Source: CAWEFA01 sp963851385
GTDB taxonomy: Bacteria > Bacteroidota > Bacteroidia > Bacteroidales > DTGW01
Length of the DNA stretch: 64,000 nucleotides
Assembly (NCBI GenBank): GCA_963851385.1
Contig: CAWKPE010000031.1
Location: 86,432-150,431, forward strand
Direction of reading: 5' to 3'
The position numbers were made by a program, and so were the translations under genes. The notes under the pieces are model-generated. The model did no database searches. It was given only the letters and a program-made list of their open reading frames with translations, and was not told the origin of the DNA. Below are positions 28,575 to 38,527 of this stretch, in pieces (the first letter of the stretch is position 1; each line of letters starts with the position of its first letter).

Positions 28575-29573
28575 TTGAAGAAAGAAGAAATAATAAAATT
28601 ATTTGAAATATTTTCTACGAAAAAAATCCTTGTGATTGGTGATGTGATGATTGACTCATATCTATGGGGAAAAGTAGAACGAATTTCACCAGAGGCACCT
28701 GTACCAATAGTCAATTGTATGAAGCATGAATCCAGACTTGGTGGTGCCGGAAATGTGGCCCTTAACCTTGTTGCTCTTGGTGCTTCTCCTCTCTTGTGTG
28801 GTGTAATTGGCAACGACGATAATGGAACTTTGTTCCTAAAGCTTATGCAAAACAATCACCTGAACAATAGTGGTATATATATTTTGAAAAATCGTGCTAC
28901 AACAATTAAAACCCGCGTTATTGGTGGAAATCAGCAATTAATTCGTATTGATGAAGAAACAGATAAGTCTTTAGAAGGCAAATACGAATCTAATTTTATT
29001 GAGCATATTAAAAAACTGATTAATAAAGATCATATTGATGCCATTATTTTCCAGGATTATGATAAAGGAGCATTGACATCAAGTGTTATCAAGGAAATTA
29101 TTGCATTAGCAAAACAAAAAAATATTCCGACATTAGTTGATCCCAAAAAGCGTAATTTCATGTATTATGAAGATATTGATTTATTTAAGCCAAATTTCAA
29201 AGAATTATGTGAAGGTCTAAAAACAGATCTGACAAAAGATAATATTGCAAAAATATTTGATTCAACCCGTGAATTTCAAAAACAAAAGAAAATTCAATTA
29301 ATGCTGATTACCCTTTCAGAGAAAGGCATATTTATTAGTGACAGCAATAAGTTTTATCATATTCCTGCACATGTTCGGGATATCACCGATGTGTCAGGTG
29401 CAGGCGATACGGTTATAAGTACTGCAAGTTTGTGTATGACTGCCGGATTACAGTCACCTTTAATGGCGGCCATTTCAAATCTTTCAGGTGGCTTGGTTTG
29501 TGAAAAGGTAGGAGTTGTTCCGATAGACAAAAAAAGACTTGCAGAAGAAATGCTGTTATTGGATTTTTCATAA
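28575..29573 (+). CDS. hldA: D-glycero-beta-D-manno-heptose-7-phosphate kinase (RfaE1/HldA domain)
   Basis: A PfkB-family sugar kinase of 332 residues. It shows VIGDVMIDSYLWGKVERISPEAPVP, the RfaE1 hallmark, then GGAGNVALNLVALGA, FQDYDKGALT, VDPKKRNF, FKPNFKE and the catalytic DVSGAGDTVI. It phosphorylates heptose-7-phosphate on the way to ADP-heptose for lipopolysaccharide. The adenylyltransferase domain found in fused HldE is absent, so that step must be coded elsewhere. TTG is used as start since the frame aligns with the expected N-terminus and no ATG precedes it. It follows priA by 76 bases with its own promoter box. Confidence 0.9.
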   Translation: MKKEEIIKLFEIFSTKKILVIGDVMIDSYLWGKVERISPEAPVPIVNCMKHESRLGGAGNVALNLVALGASPLLCGVIGNDDNGTLFLKLMQNNHLNNSGIYILKNRATTIKTRVIGGNQQLIRIDEETDKSLEGKYESNFIEHIKKLINKDHIDAIIFQDYDKGALTSSVIKEIIALAKQKNIPTLVDPKKRNFMYYEDIDLFKPNFKELCEGLKTDLTKDNIAKIFDSTREFQKQKKIQLMLITLSEKGIFISDSNKFYHIPAHVRDITDVSGAGDTVISTASLCMTAGLQSPLMAAISNLSGGLVCEKVGVVPIDKKRLAEEMLLLDFS

Positions 29574-29639
29574 TTAAATTTGCAAACCAAAACAATTATT
29601 AATTATTGACGATTGACAATCATCAATAATTAGTTCATT

Positions 29640-29713
29640 CGGGGTGTGGCGCAGTTGGCTAGCGCGCGTCGTTCGGGACGACGAGGTCGTGTGTTCGAGT
29701 CACATCACCCCGA
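29640..29713 (+). tRNA. tRNA-Pro (CGG)
   Basis: Full cloverleaf: 7-bp acceptor stem CGGGGTG/CACCCCG, D stem GCGC/GCGC, anticodon stem CGTCG/CGACG around TTCGGGA (anticodon CGG), and T arm with TTCGAGT. The C1-G72 pair is typical of bacterial tRNA-Pro. CCA is not encoded. Confidence 0.95.
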
Positions 29714-29825
29714 CTGTAAAAGATAAAAAATTAATTATTCCATTTTTTATCCTGGAGAAGCGGGCATAAATTTATAACACCTAAAGAATCTCAAAATCAT
29801 TAGAGATAAACTGATTAAATTAAAT

Positions 29826-31325
29826 CTATTTTAGAAGTATTGAATTATCCCTTTTAAGCTTTAATTCTTCCTGTATCGCATATACTTTTGCTTTTGATAA
29901 CGGGTACTTCAACATAAACAAAACTGCTATAATCATTGCGACAATAGGAATAATAATATAGGATATTCTAATTGTAAACAGTTGATGGGAATTTAAATGA
30001 GGATCCTTACCACCAATTCCCAATAAAACAAGGACTGCTGAAGTGATCAATGTAACTACCGCAATTGATGCTTTAATTAAAAAACCAGTCACTGCGCTAT
30101 ACATTCCTTCTCTGCGTTTTCCTGAACCTAATTCATCATAGTCACAGATGTCGGCACAAAATGAACCTATCAGAACCCAGCAAGCACTCAAACCAATGTT
30201 TATAATAACGGGTGGCAATATTGTTAAATAAGGATATTCAGGCGTAAATAAATACCAGCTTGATAAGTAACCCAGAATACCAATTGCTAGTCCGGCAAGC
30301 ATTATAGTCCTTTTATCAAAATATTTACTGATTCTATTAATAATAAAAATGCTGATTAACTGTGTTAAAGTTTGAACGATTCCAGTATATACGCCTAAAT
30401 ATCCTGCAAGTTCTTTATGAGTAATGGTTTTTTCAACAAAATGAAATCGAAATGGAGATTTCCAGCTCCAGTCCAAAATCTTATGAGCTCCATCATAACC
30501 AACATGATAAAGAGTAATATATCCCAATAAAGGGATCATAAAGTATAAACTGACAAATACAAAAAATATAGCACCCATCAGCATTACAAAAGGCTTGTCT
30601 TTAAATGTTTCAATAAATGAAGGCCAGAATTTAATTTTTTCATGTTTAATTTCATATCGTTCTTTACAAAATATGGCAGGTATGATACCAGAAATCAAAA
30701 TTATCCCGGCAACAATAATTCCTACATATCTTGCGCCAACAATCTCATCTCCACCCCAAATACTTTTTAATTGAGTGATAAGATATAACGAGCCAATAAG
30801 AGTTCCTATAATATAGGAAAACACGATCTTGTATGTTTGTAACCTGGTTCTTTCTATGTAGTCTACCTCAAGTTCCAGTCCTAATCCGCTAAAAGGTATT
30901 TGCCAGATAGTAAAAGTCATAAAGAATAAAGAAACTGCAACTATTAAATAAGATGCCTGCAAAAAGCTTCCACTGATAGTTTGTCCAAAAATATGCATGT
31001 TTGCAACAGAGCGTGGCGTAAACCAAACGCTGATAAAAATAATTGTCATTATTATTACACCGACAAATATCCACGGCCTTCTTCTTCCCCAGCGTGACCG
31101 GGTATTATCACTGGTAAAACCGATAATCGGGTCAGTAATACCTTCGACCACTCTTGAGGCACTCAAAGCTGCACCCACAACAACAGGACTTATTCCCATT
31201 CCAACCTGAAATATATTATAAGCTAAAGTAGGAATTACATTAATTGAAAGGTTTTCAGCAAATCCACCTACACCCCAGGATAATTTCTGGCCAGTTGATA
31301 ATTTAGATTTTTGTTTATCCTCCAT
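29826..31325 (-). CDS. GPH-family sugar:cation symporter (MFS)
   Basis: The 499-residue protein has about 12 hydrophobic helices. The cytoplasmic loop SDNTRSRWGRRRPWIFVG after helix 2 is typical of the glycoside-pentoside-hexuronide (MelB-like) transporters. FAENLSINVIPTLAYNIFQ at the start and ICDYDELGSGKRREGMYSA in the second half support this. Substrate is not readable. The longer extracytoplasmic loop around KILDWSWKSPFRFHFVEK is common in Bacteroidota members. Nearby on the same strand is a GH26 enzyme gene, so a manno-oligosaccharide link is possible. Confidence 0.85.
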   Translation of the reverse strand: MEDKQKSKLSTGQKLSWGVGGFAENLSINVIPTLAYNIFQVGMGISPVVVGAALSASRVVEGITDPIIGFTSDNTRSRWGRRRPWIFVGVIIMTIIFISVWFTPRSVANMHIFGQTISGSFLQASYLIVAVSLFFMTFTIWQIPFSGLGLELEVDYIERTRLQTYKIVFSYIIGTLIGSLYLITQLKSIWGGDEIVGARYVGIIVAGIILISGIIPAIFCKERYEIKHEKIKFWPSFIETFKDKPFVMLMGAIFFVFVSLYFMIPLLGYITLYHVGYDGAHKILDWSWKSPFRFHFVEKTITHKELAGYLGVYTGIVQTLTQLISIFIINRISKYFDKRTIMLAGLAIGILGYLSSWYLFTPEYPYLTILPPVIINIGLSACWVLIGSFCADICDYDELGSGKRREGMYSAVTGFLIKASIAVVTLITSAVLVLLGIGGKDPHLNSHQLFTIRISYIIIPIVAMIIAVLFMLKYPLSKAKVYAIQEELKLKRDNSILLK

Positions 31326-31556
31326 ATTTTCGGTTTTAATATATTATTCTCTCTAACAAGAAAATGACACTAATTGTATTTGGTACGCTATCTTTTTTGA
31401 ATTTTGTTTAAATATGCTACTTTTTTGTGAACATCCAAAAAAATAGTTTTTAATTTATTCAATTAAAATTAAAATGATCATTAGAGATAAACCTGTTAAT
31501 GATCATTTTAATATGTGATAATCTGGTTATTTAAGAATTAAAATATAAGCGTTATT

Positions 31557-32504
31557 CTATCTTCTATTATGATTTGTTTGTTGTTTGTCTTCCTCATTAT
31601 TTGAAGGATTATTATTTACCTGAGGAGATTTCTTATTATAATTTTTTGAACGATTCATTTCCTGTTTTTGGTAAAACTTATCATGTTCTTTTAACGATTT
31701 TTGTCTGTTCCATTTTTCAACTGGTTTTGGAGAATACCTATTCTGCCCAGATTCATCACTTTTATGAATTTGTGGTTTATATATCTGAATATGATCATTA
31801 TTTATTCTTTGTTCCGGTCTATCAATTTCATTAACAGAAATTCTCTTTACTGTATTTCCAGTAGCTCTTTGTACCTCTCGCCTGTCAGGCCCTGAGAAAT
31901 ACGAAGAACGTCTTCTGTTATTATCTATGTAAGTATCGTTAATAATTGTAGAATTATGAATTATTCCAAAATTGTTTGACCTGTTAACACGATAGTGTTC
32001 AATATCTTGTCTACCAAAATCTTTTTCTCTTACAAATATCCATCTGTCATGAGGTATGTCATATCCCCGGCCGAAAACCACATTAATACTAATCCCTGGT
32101 TTTAAAGGCGTCCAGCCAAAATATCCAGGAGATTGTCTCCAGACTACCCATGCGGGAGCCCATTCTTCATCCGGTACCCAAAACCATCCATAATAGTTAT
32201 CGTAATCCCAGCGGCCATAATGGAAAGGAGCCCAACCCCACGGATAATCAGACGCCCATGTCCAACCATAATCTGTATTTATCCAATAACCATTTGTCGA
32301 ATAAGGAACAAAATCATGTCCTGCATTTGGGATCCACACATAACCATAATGAGGATAAGCAACCCAATGACCATAAGGACTAAGCTGATCGTAGAACACC
32401 TGGAAACTGACGTAAGCATGTTGTGCTGTCGCTTTTTCTGAAACCATTGCAATTGAAAGGCATATTGCAATAAATATTACTTTAATTCTAATAATTGTTT
32501 TCAT
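31557..32504 (-). CDS. DUF6600-type Trp/Tyr-rich secreted protein
   Basis: The 315-residue protein has a signal peptide ending near KATAQ. Residues ~30-160 hold aromatic repeats: FYDQLSPYGHWVAYPHYGYVW, DYGWTWASDYPWGWAPFHYGRW and GWFWVPDEEWAPAWVVWR. This matches the W/Y-rich DUF6600 family of Bacteroidota. The remaining ~150 residues are highly charged and rich in Asn, Arg, Lys and Gln, and probably disordered. Function is unknown; a surface or periplasmic binding role is possible. It lies between the transporter and GH26 genes, same strand, with gaps of about 190-230 bases. Confidence 0.75.
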   Translation of the reverse strand: MKTIIRIKVIFIAICLSIAMVSEKATAQHAYVSFQVFYDQLSPYGHWVAYPHYGYVWIPNAGHDFVPYSTNGYWINTDYGWTWASDYPWGWAPFHYGRWDYDNYYGWFWVPDEEWAPAWVVWRQSPGYFGWTPLKPGISINVVFGRGYDIPHDRWIFVREKDFGRQDIEHYRVNRSNNFGIIHNSTIINDTYIDNNRRRSSYFSGPDRREVQRATGNTVKRISVNEIDRPEQRINNDHIQIYKPQIHKSDESGQNRYSPKPVEKWNRQKSLKEHDKFYQKQEMNRSKNYNKKSPQVNNNPSNNEEDKQQTNHNRR

Positions 32505-32694
32505 ATCTTAAAATTTATAAATTTCTAGTGACTATAATCACAAAATCCCTGCCAACTATTTAAAATAGGGATAATGTAATATTTATGAATGACTTAAAAA
32601 AAATATATGTCAATAAACTTCTTAAACTTAATTATTATTGATTCAATTTACAGAACAAATGCTAAAATATCTGAAATATTTTATTTCCTTATGT

Positions 32695-34245
32695 TTATTG
32701 TTTATCGAACACTGCATTAATTCTTCTTTCCCCACGAAATGATTTGGAATATTGTTTTACAGATAAAACAGCACCTTGTTCCAATAGATTCCAATATTCA
32801 AAAGAAGTCATTTCAGATGCTTTACCTTCTTTATTTAAAAGTATTTTTGATTCAATTATTAATGTGTCTCTTTTTTCAGACCATCTTGCTCTCATTATAC
32901 TTGGAGAATTAAGCATTTCTGACCTGGTTTCTCTTCCATCAAAAAAAATCTTATCACTAGTAATTTTATCATCTGCATATTCCAGGATAAAAGTCTTTTG
33001 GATATTTATCTCATTTTCATTTTGTGAAATGTTCATTTTGTAGGGCAAAAAGCTCACACCAAAATTATCAAGGGTACTTTTTTCTTCGTCAAAAATCCAT
33101 GTACCTGAAAAGTTGGGATTATGATTAGAATTGTTCAATTGTCTTTCCGACAAAAATGGAAATCCACATGTATTGAGATAAGGTATAATATTATTCTGAT
33201 AGGCTGTATCTTCTTTACAAAGTATCCTGGTTCCATCAAGCAAAGAAACATATTGCTTCTTTAGAGTATTTCTAACCATTCCGGCCCATGTAACATAATA
33301 TGTCCACATGGGCTGATTCTTTAATATTTCTTTTGAAGGAGGGGCTCCGACCTCTCCCAACGTGATTAATTTACCTTTTGATAATGCAACTAAGCTATCA
33401 TAATTAGTCTGTTTAAAATCATTTCCATATACGTCAAGAGCTAAAACATCCACGTATTTATCACCTGGAAAATATTTTGAGAATTGCATATCAGGATTAT
33501 TTGGTCTGTCCATACTCCAAACCCAGATAAGGTTATTAAGCTTATGTATCTTGACTAACCTGTCAAATAATTGGCGATATAGTTTTGCTGTGCTGAATTC
33601 TCCGCGTCTTCCACCCCACCAGAACCAGTTACCATTCATCTCATGATAAGGGCGCCAAAGTACAGGAACATGAGCATCCCAAAGTTTTTTCAAATAGAAA
33701 GCAATAGTATCTACCTGTACACACCAGTGGTTGTAAAGTTTGGTGCCAGGTGTTAATAAATCTTTGAATTGTTTATCCATGATTTGTCCTTGAACGCTTT
33801 CAAGAGAATCAGGTGCAACATGTCCTAGCAATGGTCTGAAAGTAACCGGTTCATCTGCTGTTGGAGGTACCGCATGCCAGCAGATAGTAATTATTGAACC
33901 CAGTTTATGTTGCCGTTTTACTTCTTCAACAATATCAGGACGGGCTAAGTGAGAATCTGTGTCACCAGGCTTAGCAAATCCCCAGTCAGTACTAAAAATT
34001 ACCGGTGTTTTGCCAGTATATTTTATAGCAAATTGTGTATTCCTGTCTTTAATATTTGGATAATTATGTTGCCCTGAAAGAGTGTACTTACCTGAAATAC
34101 TGTACAAAAAATTCAATAAGGCTTTGGCTTCCGGAGAAACATTTGGGGTAACAGGTTTGATATCCTTATCTTTTCCAAATAAAGATACTTCAGAGAAAAA
34201 TAGTATTGCTATAAATATTCCAAAAACTACTATTTTGAATTTCAT
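32695..34245 (-). CDS. GH26 glycoside hydrolase with C-terminal FSGTW-type domain
   Basis: Secreted GH26 (beta-mannanase-type) enzyme. Numbered from the longest frame (Met at 34293, 532 residues), the acid/base Glu 218 is in RPYHEMNGNWFWWG and the nucleophile Glu 313 in LITLGEVGAPP. His 140 in CWHAVPP also fits the family. Residues from about 393 form a separate domain starting NFSGTWIFDEEKSTL, rich in beta strands, like domains seen in other bacterial secreted proteins. I place the start at the Met at 34245 (MKFKIVVFG), which gives a normal signal peptide. Likely substrate is mannan, inferred from the family. Confidence 0.87.
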   Translation of the reverse strand: MKFKIVVFGIFIAILFFSEVSLFGKDKDIKPVTPNVSPEAKALLNFLYSISGKYTLSGQHNYPNIKDRNTQFAIKYTGKTPVIFSTDWGFAKPGDTDSHLARPDIVEEVKRQHKLGSIITICWHAVPPTADEPVTFRPLLGHVAPDSLESVQGQIMDKQFKDLLTPGTKLYNHWCVQVDTIAFYLKKLWDAHVPVLWRPYHEMNGNWFWWGGRRGEFSTAKLYRQLFDRLVKIHKLNNLIWVWSMDRPNNPDMQFSKYFPGDKYVDVLALDVYGNDFKQTNYDSLVALSKGKLITLGEVGAPPSKEILKNQPMWTYYVTWAGMVRNTLKKQYVSLLDGTRILCKEDTAYQNNIIPYLNTCGFPFLSERQLNNSNHNPNFSGTWIFDEEKSTLDNFGVSFLPYKMNISQNENEINIQKTFILEYADDKITSDKIFFDGRETRSEMLNSPSIMRARWSEKRDTLIIESKILLNKEGKASEMTSFEYWNLLEQGAVLSVKQYSKSFRGERRINAVFDKQ

Positions 34246-34321
34246 AATTTGTTTTCTCATATTAGGTAAGTCTGAAAAAAGCAAAACACGCAAAGAACAA
34301 AAGAATTATTATGCTATTTTG

Positions 34322-35149
34322 TTAAAATATAAAATCCAAATCAGGATTATCTTTTAATTTATAAACATGCCTTTTCATCACTTCAGCCCATTCATTCTGG
34401 GATAAAGATTTGTCAAAGATTTTGTAAGAAACAGGTTTGCCAAAAACTACACTGAATTTTCCATTACGATGTTTGTACAGTTCATCAACTAAAAAAAACA
34501 TTTCGATATTAATTTTTAAACCTATTCTTTTTCTGAAATTAGCCAGGTTGTAAAAGAAATCGGAATTGCGTCCGAAAAAATGCACAGGAACTACATCTCT
34601 TTGAGAGGCAATTGCCTTAGTAATAAAATTTTTTTTCCATCCCAAATCTGTAATCTGACCTTTAATTTTCCGAGAACACAAACCTGCAGGAAAAGTCAAA
34701 ATTGGCATGTCCTGCATGTATGCTTCATCAATAATCTTTGCGCTTTCTTTACCATGGCTACCGTGTTTATTTATCGGCAAAAAAATCGGCTTTAAATTTT
34801 CGATGTTCATTAAAATATCGTTTACCAGTGCACGAATATCACCAAACCTCTCTCCAACAAGCGCCATTAAAATTATTCCGTCGAAGCCGCCAAGTGGATG
34901 GTTTGATGCGAATAAATACCTTCCATCGAGAGGTATGTTTTCAATTCCACGTATTTCAACGGAAACATTAAAATCTTCCATGCAGGCTTTTGAAAATTCA
35001 ATACCAAATTTATGTCCGTGTCTCCTTATTAAGTCATTTAGCTCATCCTGATGCGCAATACGTTCTACATAACGATAAACAAAGCCAGGCAACAGTTTTG
35101 CTAATTTTGGACTTTTGTCATGAAAGACTTTTCTAATGTTTAGTTCCAT
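34322..35149 (-). CDS. PlsC-like lysophospholipid acyltransferase
   Basis: The 275-residue protein has the acyltransferase motif NHPLGGFDG (about 83-91), LPINKHGSHGKES, and the substrate-binding block LTFPAGLCSRK. This is the OlsA/GlsA-like branch of 1-acyl-glycerol-3-phosphate acyltransferases. In Bacteroides a homologue O-acylates glycine lipids. Thus it may be a glycine or ornithine lipid O-acyltransferase, though a general PlsC role is not excluded. No N-acyltransferase partner was seen. Its first 17 bases overlap the end of the S9 peptidase gene, so the two are co-transcribed. Confidence 0.82.
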   Translation of the reverse strand: MELNIRKVFHDKSPKLAKLLPGFVYRYVERIAHQDELNDLIRRHGHKFGIEFSKACMEDFNVSVEIRGIENIPLDGRYLFASNHPLGGFDGIILMALVGERFGDIRALVNDILMNIENLKPIFLPINKHGSHGKESAKIIDEAYMQDMPILTFPAGLCSRKIKGQITDLGWKKNFITKAIASQRDVVPVHFFGRNSDFFYNLANFRKRIGLKINIEMFFLVDELYKHRNGKFSVVFGKPVSYKIFDKSLSQNEWAEVMKRHVYKLKDNPDLDFIF

Positions 35150-36986
35150 TGCACAAATGCTTTTCTAAAAATTTTTCCATTGCTCTATAGAAATCAAAAC
35201 GATTTTCTTCATTATGAAAACCATGACCTTCATTTTCTTTTACCATATATTCAACTTCTATTCCACGTTTTTTCATTGCTTCTACCATTTGATCGCTTTC
35301 ATTTTTGTTTACTCTCGGATCATTAGCTCCCTGTGCAATAAACAAAGGTGCTTTGATATTATCTGCATGAAAAACCGGCGATATTTCTAAATATAATTCT
35401 TTATCATTCTCCGGGTGTCCTATCATTTCATATTGCATTTCAAGCATAGGTTTCCAGTATGGAGGAATAGTTTTCATTAAAGTAAATAGATTTGAAACGC
35501 CAACATAATCAATGCCACAACAAAATAATTCCGGCGTAAATGCAAGCCCGGCAAGCACAGCATAACCACCATAGCTTCCTCCATATATTGCAATACGCTT
35601 AGGATCAGCTATTCCTATTTTAATAAGCCATTCAACGCCATCGGTAATATCATCTTGCATTGCTTTCCCCCATTGTTTAAATGAAGATTCCCAGAACTTG
35701 CGACCATATCCTAACGAACCTCTGTAGTTCATCTGAAAGACTGCATATCCCCTGTTGGCTAAATATTGAACTTCAGGATCGTAGCCCCAAACATCACGTA
35801 CCCATGGACCACCATGAGGATTGACCACTACGGGTAATTTTTTGGCTTTAATTCCAATTGGTAAAGTAAGGTATCCATTTATTATTAAGCCATCACGCGA
35901 TTTATAATGAACAGCTTTCATTTCAGCCATATAATCTTCCTTTAACCATGGACTGAGATCAGCTATTTTAGTCAGTTTATCTTTTGTAAAATCATAATAA
36001 TAATATGATCCGTATGTTTTATCGCTAAATATCCTTACAATAAACTTATCTTCTGCCTTATTGGTGCTTGCAAGAGAAATTTCATACTTCTTGCCGATAT
36101 GTTTTTCAATGTTAGAAAAAATCTTTTTAACCGTTTTATCAAGAAAAACAACTTTACGTTTCCAGTTTGTATATGAAATTGTGGTTAATTCTTTTCTCTT
36201 AATAGAATAGCTGAGACTGGAAACATCGTAATCATCATCCTTATAAAGAATTTCAGATTCTTGACAATTCTTAATATCAAAAACTACAATTGATTTTTTA
36301 TCTCGTCCCAGGTTAGATGCAGCATAAATATTTCTATTATCAAAAGTAAAGAAGAGAGGATCAATAGATTCTTTAAAATTAGTTGTTATGATTTTTCGAA
36401 ATTCTTCATTTTCAGTTTCTCTAAAAAGAATACTTTCATTTGTACCATCCAGAGCCAAAGCCATACGTAACTTACCATTATGATCGGTCATCCACCCCTG
36501 GATATTTCCGGGGTTTTCAGCAAGCATAGTCATTTCACCTGTGACAATATTTAATCGATAAGGATCAAAAACCTCTTGATTGCGTTTATTTAGGCCAATA
36601 ATTACTTCATCATCAATATCCTCAAGATCATCTATTATTGTCGTGCGGACTCCATCAAATTCAGTCAGGCATGCCAAGTCAGAACCATCGATATTTACTC
36701 CGTAAAGTTTAAAATTCTCATCGCCACCATTATCCTTTAAATATAAAATTCGATTGTTATTGGCCCAAAAATAGCTGCTTATGTCACGATCAATTTCTGA
36801 AGTAAGTCTAACTTCATTTTCTTCACCAATTTTTTGAACGAAAATATTCATTCTGCCTTTGTATGGCGCCGAAAACGAGAAATACTTTCCATCGGGTGAT
36901 ATCTGAAATGCAGCTTTTTCAGGATTACGGAAGAAATCTTCCATTGGCAAGTGGGGAACATTCATTCTTTCAATTATTTTTAACAC
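35133..36986 (-). CDS. S9 family prolyl oligopeptidase
   Basis: The 617-residue serine peptidase has an N-terminal beta-propeller (WD40-like segments such as FQISPDGKYFSFSAPYKG) and a C-terminal alpha/beta hydrolase domain. The catalytic triad is Ser 471 (IYGGSYGGYA), Asp 556 (AQGANDPRV) and His 588 (ENEGHGFHNE). The HGGPWVRDVWGYDPEVQYLA block is typical of acylaminoacyl-peptidase-like S9C members. No signal peptide is obvious, so it may act in the cytoplasm. The stop overlaps the acyltransferase start by 17 bases. Confidence 0.9.
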   Translation of the reverse strand: MLKIIERMNVPHLPMEDFFRNPEKAAFQISPDGKYFSFSAPYKGRMNIFVQKIGEENEVRLTSEIDRDISSYFWANNNRILYLKDNGGDENFKLYGVNIDGSDLACLTEFDGVRTTIIDDLEDIDDEVIIGLNKRNQEVFDPYRLNIVTGEMTMLAENPGNIQGWMTDHNGKLRMALALDGTNESILFRETENEEFRKIITTNFKESIDPLFFTFDNRNIYAASNLGRDKKSIVVFDIKNCQESEILYKDDDYDVSSLSYSIKRKELTTISYTNWKRKVVFLDKTVKKIFSNIEKHIGKKYEISLASTNKAEDKFIVRIFSDKTYGSYYYYDFTKDKLTKIADLSPWLKEDYMAEMKAVHYKSRDGLIINGYLTLPIGIKAKKLPVVVNPHGGPWVRDVWGYDPEVQYLANRGYAVFQMNYRGSLGYGRKFWESSFKQWGKAMQDDITDGVEWLIKIGIADPKRIAIYGGSYGGYAVLAGLAFTPELFCCGIDYVGVSNLFTLMKTIPPYWKPMLEMQYEMIGHPENDKELYLEISPVFHADNIKAPLFIAQGANDPRVNKNESDQMVEAMKKRGIEVEYMVKENEGHGFHNEENRFDFYRAMEKFLEKHLCNGTKH

Positions 36987-37114
36987 GATTACAAAATTAG
37001 AACAAAAAAAATTATGACAGATGACTAATAACTATTGACTGATTTAGCACAGCAATCAAAATCAAGATTTAATGTATTGATATTTCATTTTGATGGACTT
37101 TGATAAGAGTGAAT

Positions 37115-37549
37115 TTATCTTTTTTTCTTAAAAAAAGCTTTCAATAATTCAGAACTTTCATTTTCCAGAATGCCGCTTAAAACCAATGTCTTATTATGAA
37201 GTACATTTTTTCTTAGCAAAGAATATCCCTGTTTAGGATCATTAGCAGCATATACAATTCGTGATATCTGTGTCCAAAAAGCAGCACCAGCACACATAAC
37301 ACAGGGTTCAAGTGTTACATACAAAGTACAATCTATTAAGTATTTTCCTCCCAGTTCTGAAGCAGCAGAAGTAAAAGCTTGCATTTCAGCATGTGCAGTT
37401 ACATCATTTAAGGTTTCTGTAAGATTATGGGCACGCGCTATTATTCTGTTATTATTTACAATAACAGCACCAATAGGAACTTCATCTTTATCAAATGCTT
37501 TCTGCGCTTCTTTCAGTGCTTCCTTCATGAAATATTCATCGGTAAACAT
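37115..37549 (-). CDS. tadA: tRNA adenosine(34) deaminase
   Basis: TadA converts A34 to inosine in tRNA-Arg. The zinc site is HAEMQAF with its catalytic Glu, plus PCVMCAGA. The protein begins MFTDEYFMKEALKEAQKAFDKDEVPIGAV as in homologues, so I start at 37549 (144 residues). The frame continues upstream for 33 residues to 37648, but that part is hydrophobic and lacks similarity to the family, so it is unlikely to be coding. It diverges from the PHP phosphatase gene. A cytosine deaminase of the same fold is the main alternative, but the sequence favours TadA. Confidence 0.88.
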   Translation of the reverse strand: MFTDEYFMKEALKEAQKAFDKDEVPIGAVIVNNNRIIARAHNLTETLNDVTAHAEMQAFTSAASELGGKYLIDCTLYVTLEPCVMCAGAAFWTQISRIVYAANDPKQGYSLLRKNVLHNKTLVLSGILENESSELLKAFFKKKR

Positions 37550-37620
37550 AAGGAATTGTCTATTGATAATTGAAGTTTGAAAGATAAAAAGAATCAGATA
37601 ATATTTTTTCATCAAAACAA

Positions 37621-37628
37621 TATATTTG
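37621..37628 (+). promoter_or_regulatory. -7 promoter element of the PHP phosphatase gene
   Basis: TATATTTG lies 41 bases before the ATG at 37669 in the gap shared with divergent tadA. Confidence 0.4.
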
Positions 37629-37668
37629 TAATCTTGAAAAGAATTCATTCTAAGAAAATTTTATTTAT

Positions 37669-38517
37669 ATGAGTAATTGGAGCAATTTTCATTGTCATTC
37701 AAATTTTTCTGACGGACAGGAAAATCCTGAAGATATTGTTAAAAAAGCAATAGAACTGAAAATGCCTTCAATAGGCATATCCGAACATTGCCCGGTTCCA
37801 TTTAAAACTACATGGAATTTAAAATCAGATAAGGTTGATAATTATTTTGAACTAATGTCCAACCTAAAAAATAAATATTCCGGTAAAATTGAAGTATATT
37901 GCGGAATGGAAATAGATTATATTTCGGATATGCAAACAGAAATTCTTAAAAGATGCAAGATAGATAAACTTGATTATATAATTGGTTCAATTCATTTCCT
38001 GGGTTTTTTAGCGAATGGTCAACCCTGGAACATAGACGGTACTGATGAACTTTTTAAAAAAGGGATGCAGGAAATTTTTCAAAATGATGGTATACGTTTA
38101 ATTGAAAGCTATTATAATGATCTTATTAAAATGATAGATTTTCTTAAACCAACAATTATAGGACATATAGATAAGATCAAGTTGCATAATGCCGGAGATA
38201 AATATTTTATTGAAGATTCGGAGTATTATCGAAATGCAGCTATAAAGGCACTGGAAGTTATTAAAAAAGCTAGATTGTATTGTCGAATTTAATACAAGAG
38301 GACTTATATAAACATCTGATCAAAGCAACCATATCCTTCATTGTGGATGTTAAAGCAAATGCATCAAAAAGGAATCAGGGTAGTCATTAGCTCTGACAGC
38401 CACGTTCCGGATGATCTAGTAAGAGAGTTTTCAACTGCCGTCGAGTTATTGAAAGAAGCCGGATACAATTCGCAATGTTGTCTTGAAGGAGGCATATGGA
38501 GAGAAAAGTCTTTATAA
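37669..38517 (+). CDS. PHP-family phosphatase (HisJ-like histidinol-phosphatase), frameshifted
   Basis: Polymerase-and-histidinol-phosphatase fold: FHCHSNFSDGQENPEDIV at the start, GISEHCPVP, GMEIDY, IIGSIHFLG, IGHIDKIKLHN. After 38280 the frame breaks near 38277, 38305 and 38331. Deleting one base at each continues with VEFNTRGLYKHLIKATYPS and ISSDSHVPDD, which completes the metal site, and ends at 38517 in GGIWREKSL. The rebuilt protein is 281 residues, normal for HisJ-type enzymes. A role in histidine synthesis is possible, but no his genes are near and related PHP enzymes act on other phosphates. Confidence 0.85.
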
Positions 38518-38527
38518 TAAATGATAA

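Noticed and set aside
29601..29631. Inverted repeat between the heptose kinase and tRNA-Pro read as a terminator
   Set aside because: The 9-bp stem is AT-rich with a 13-base loop and has no T run after it.
29826..34245. Polysaccharide utilisation locus around GH26 and the transporter
   Set aside because: No SusC/SusD pair or SusR/hybrid regulator is adjacent, so the genes do not form a classic PUL.
37550..37648. Longer start for tadA giving a hydrophobic N-terminal extension
   Set aside because: The extra 33 residues have no family counterpart; MFTDEYFMKEAL fits the usual TadA start.
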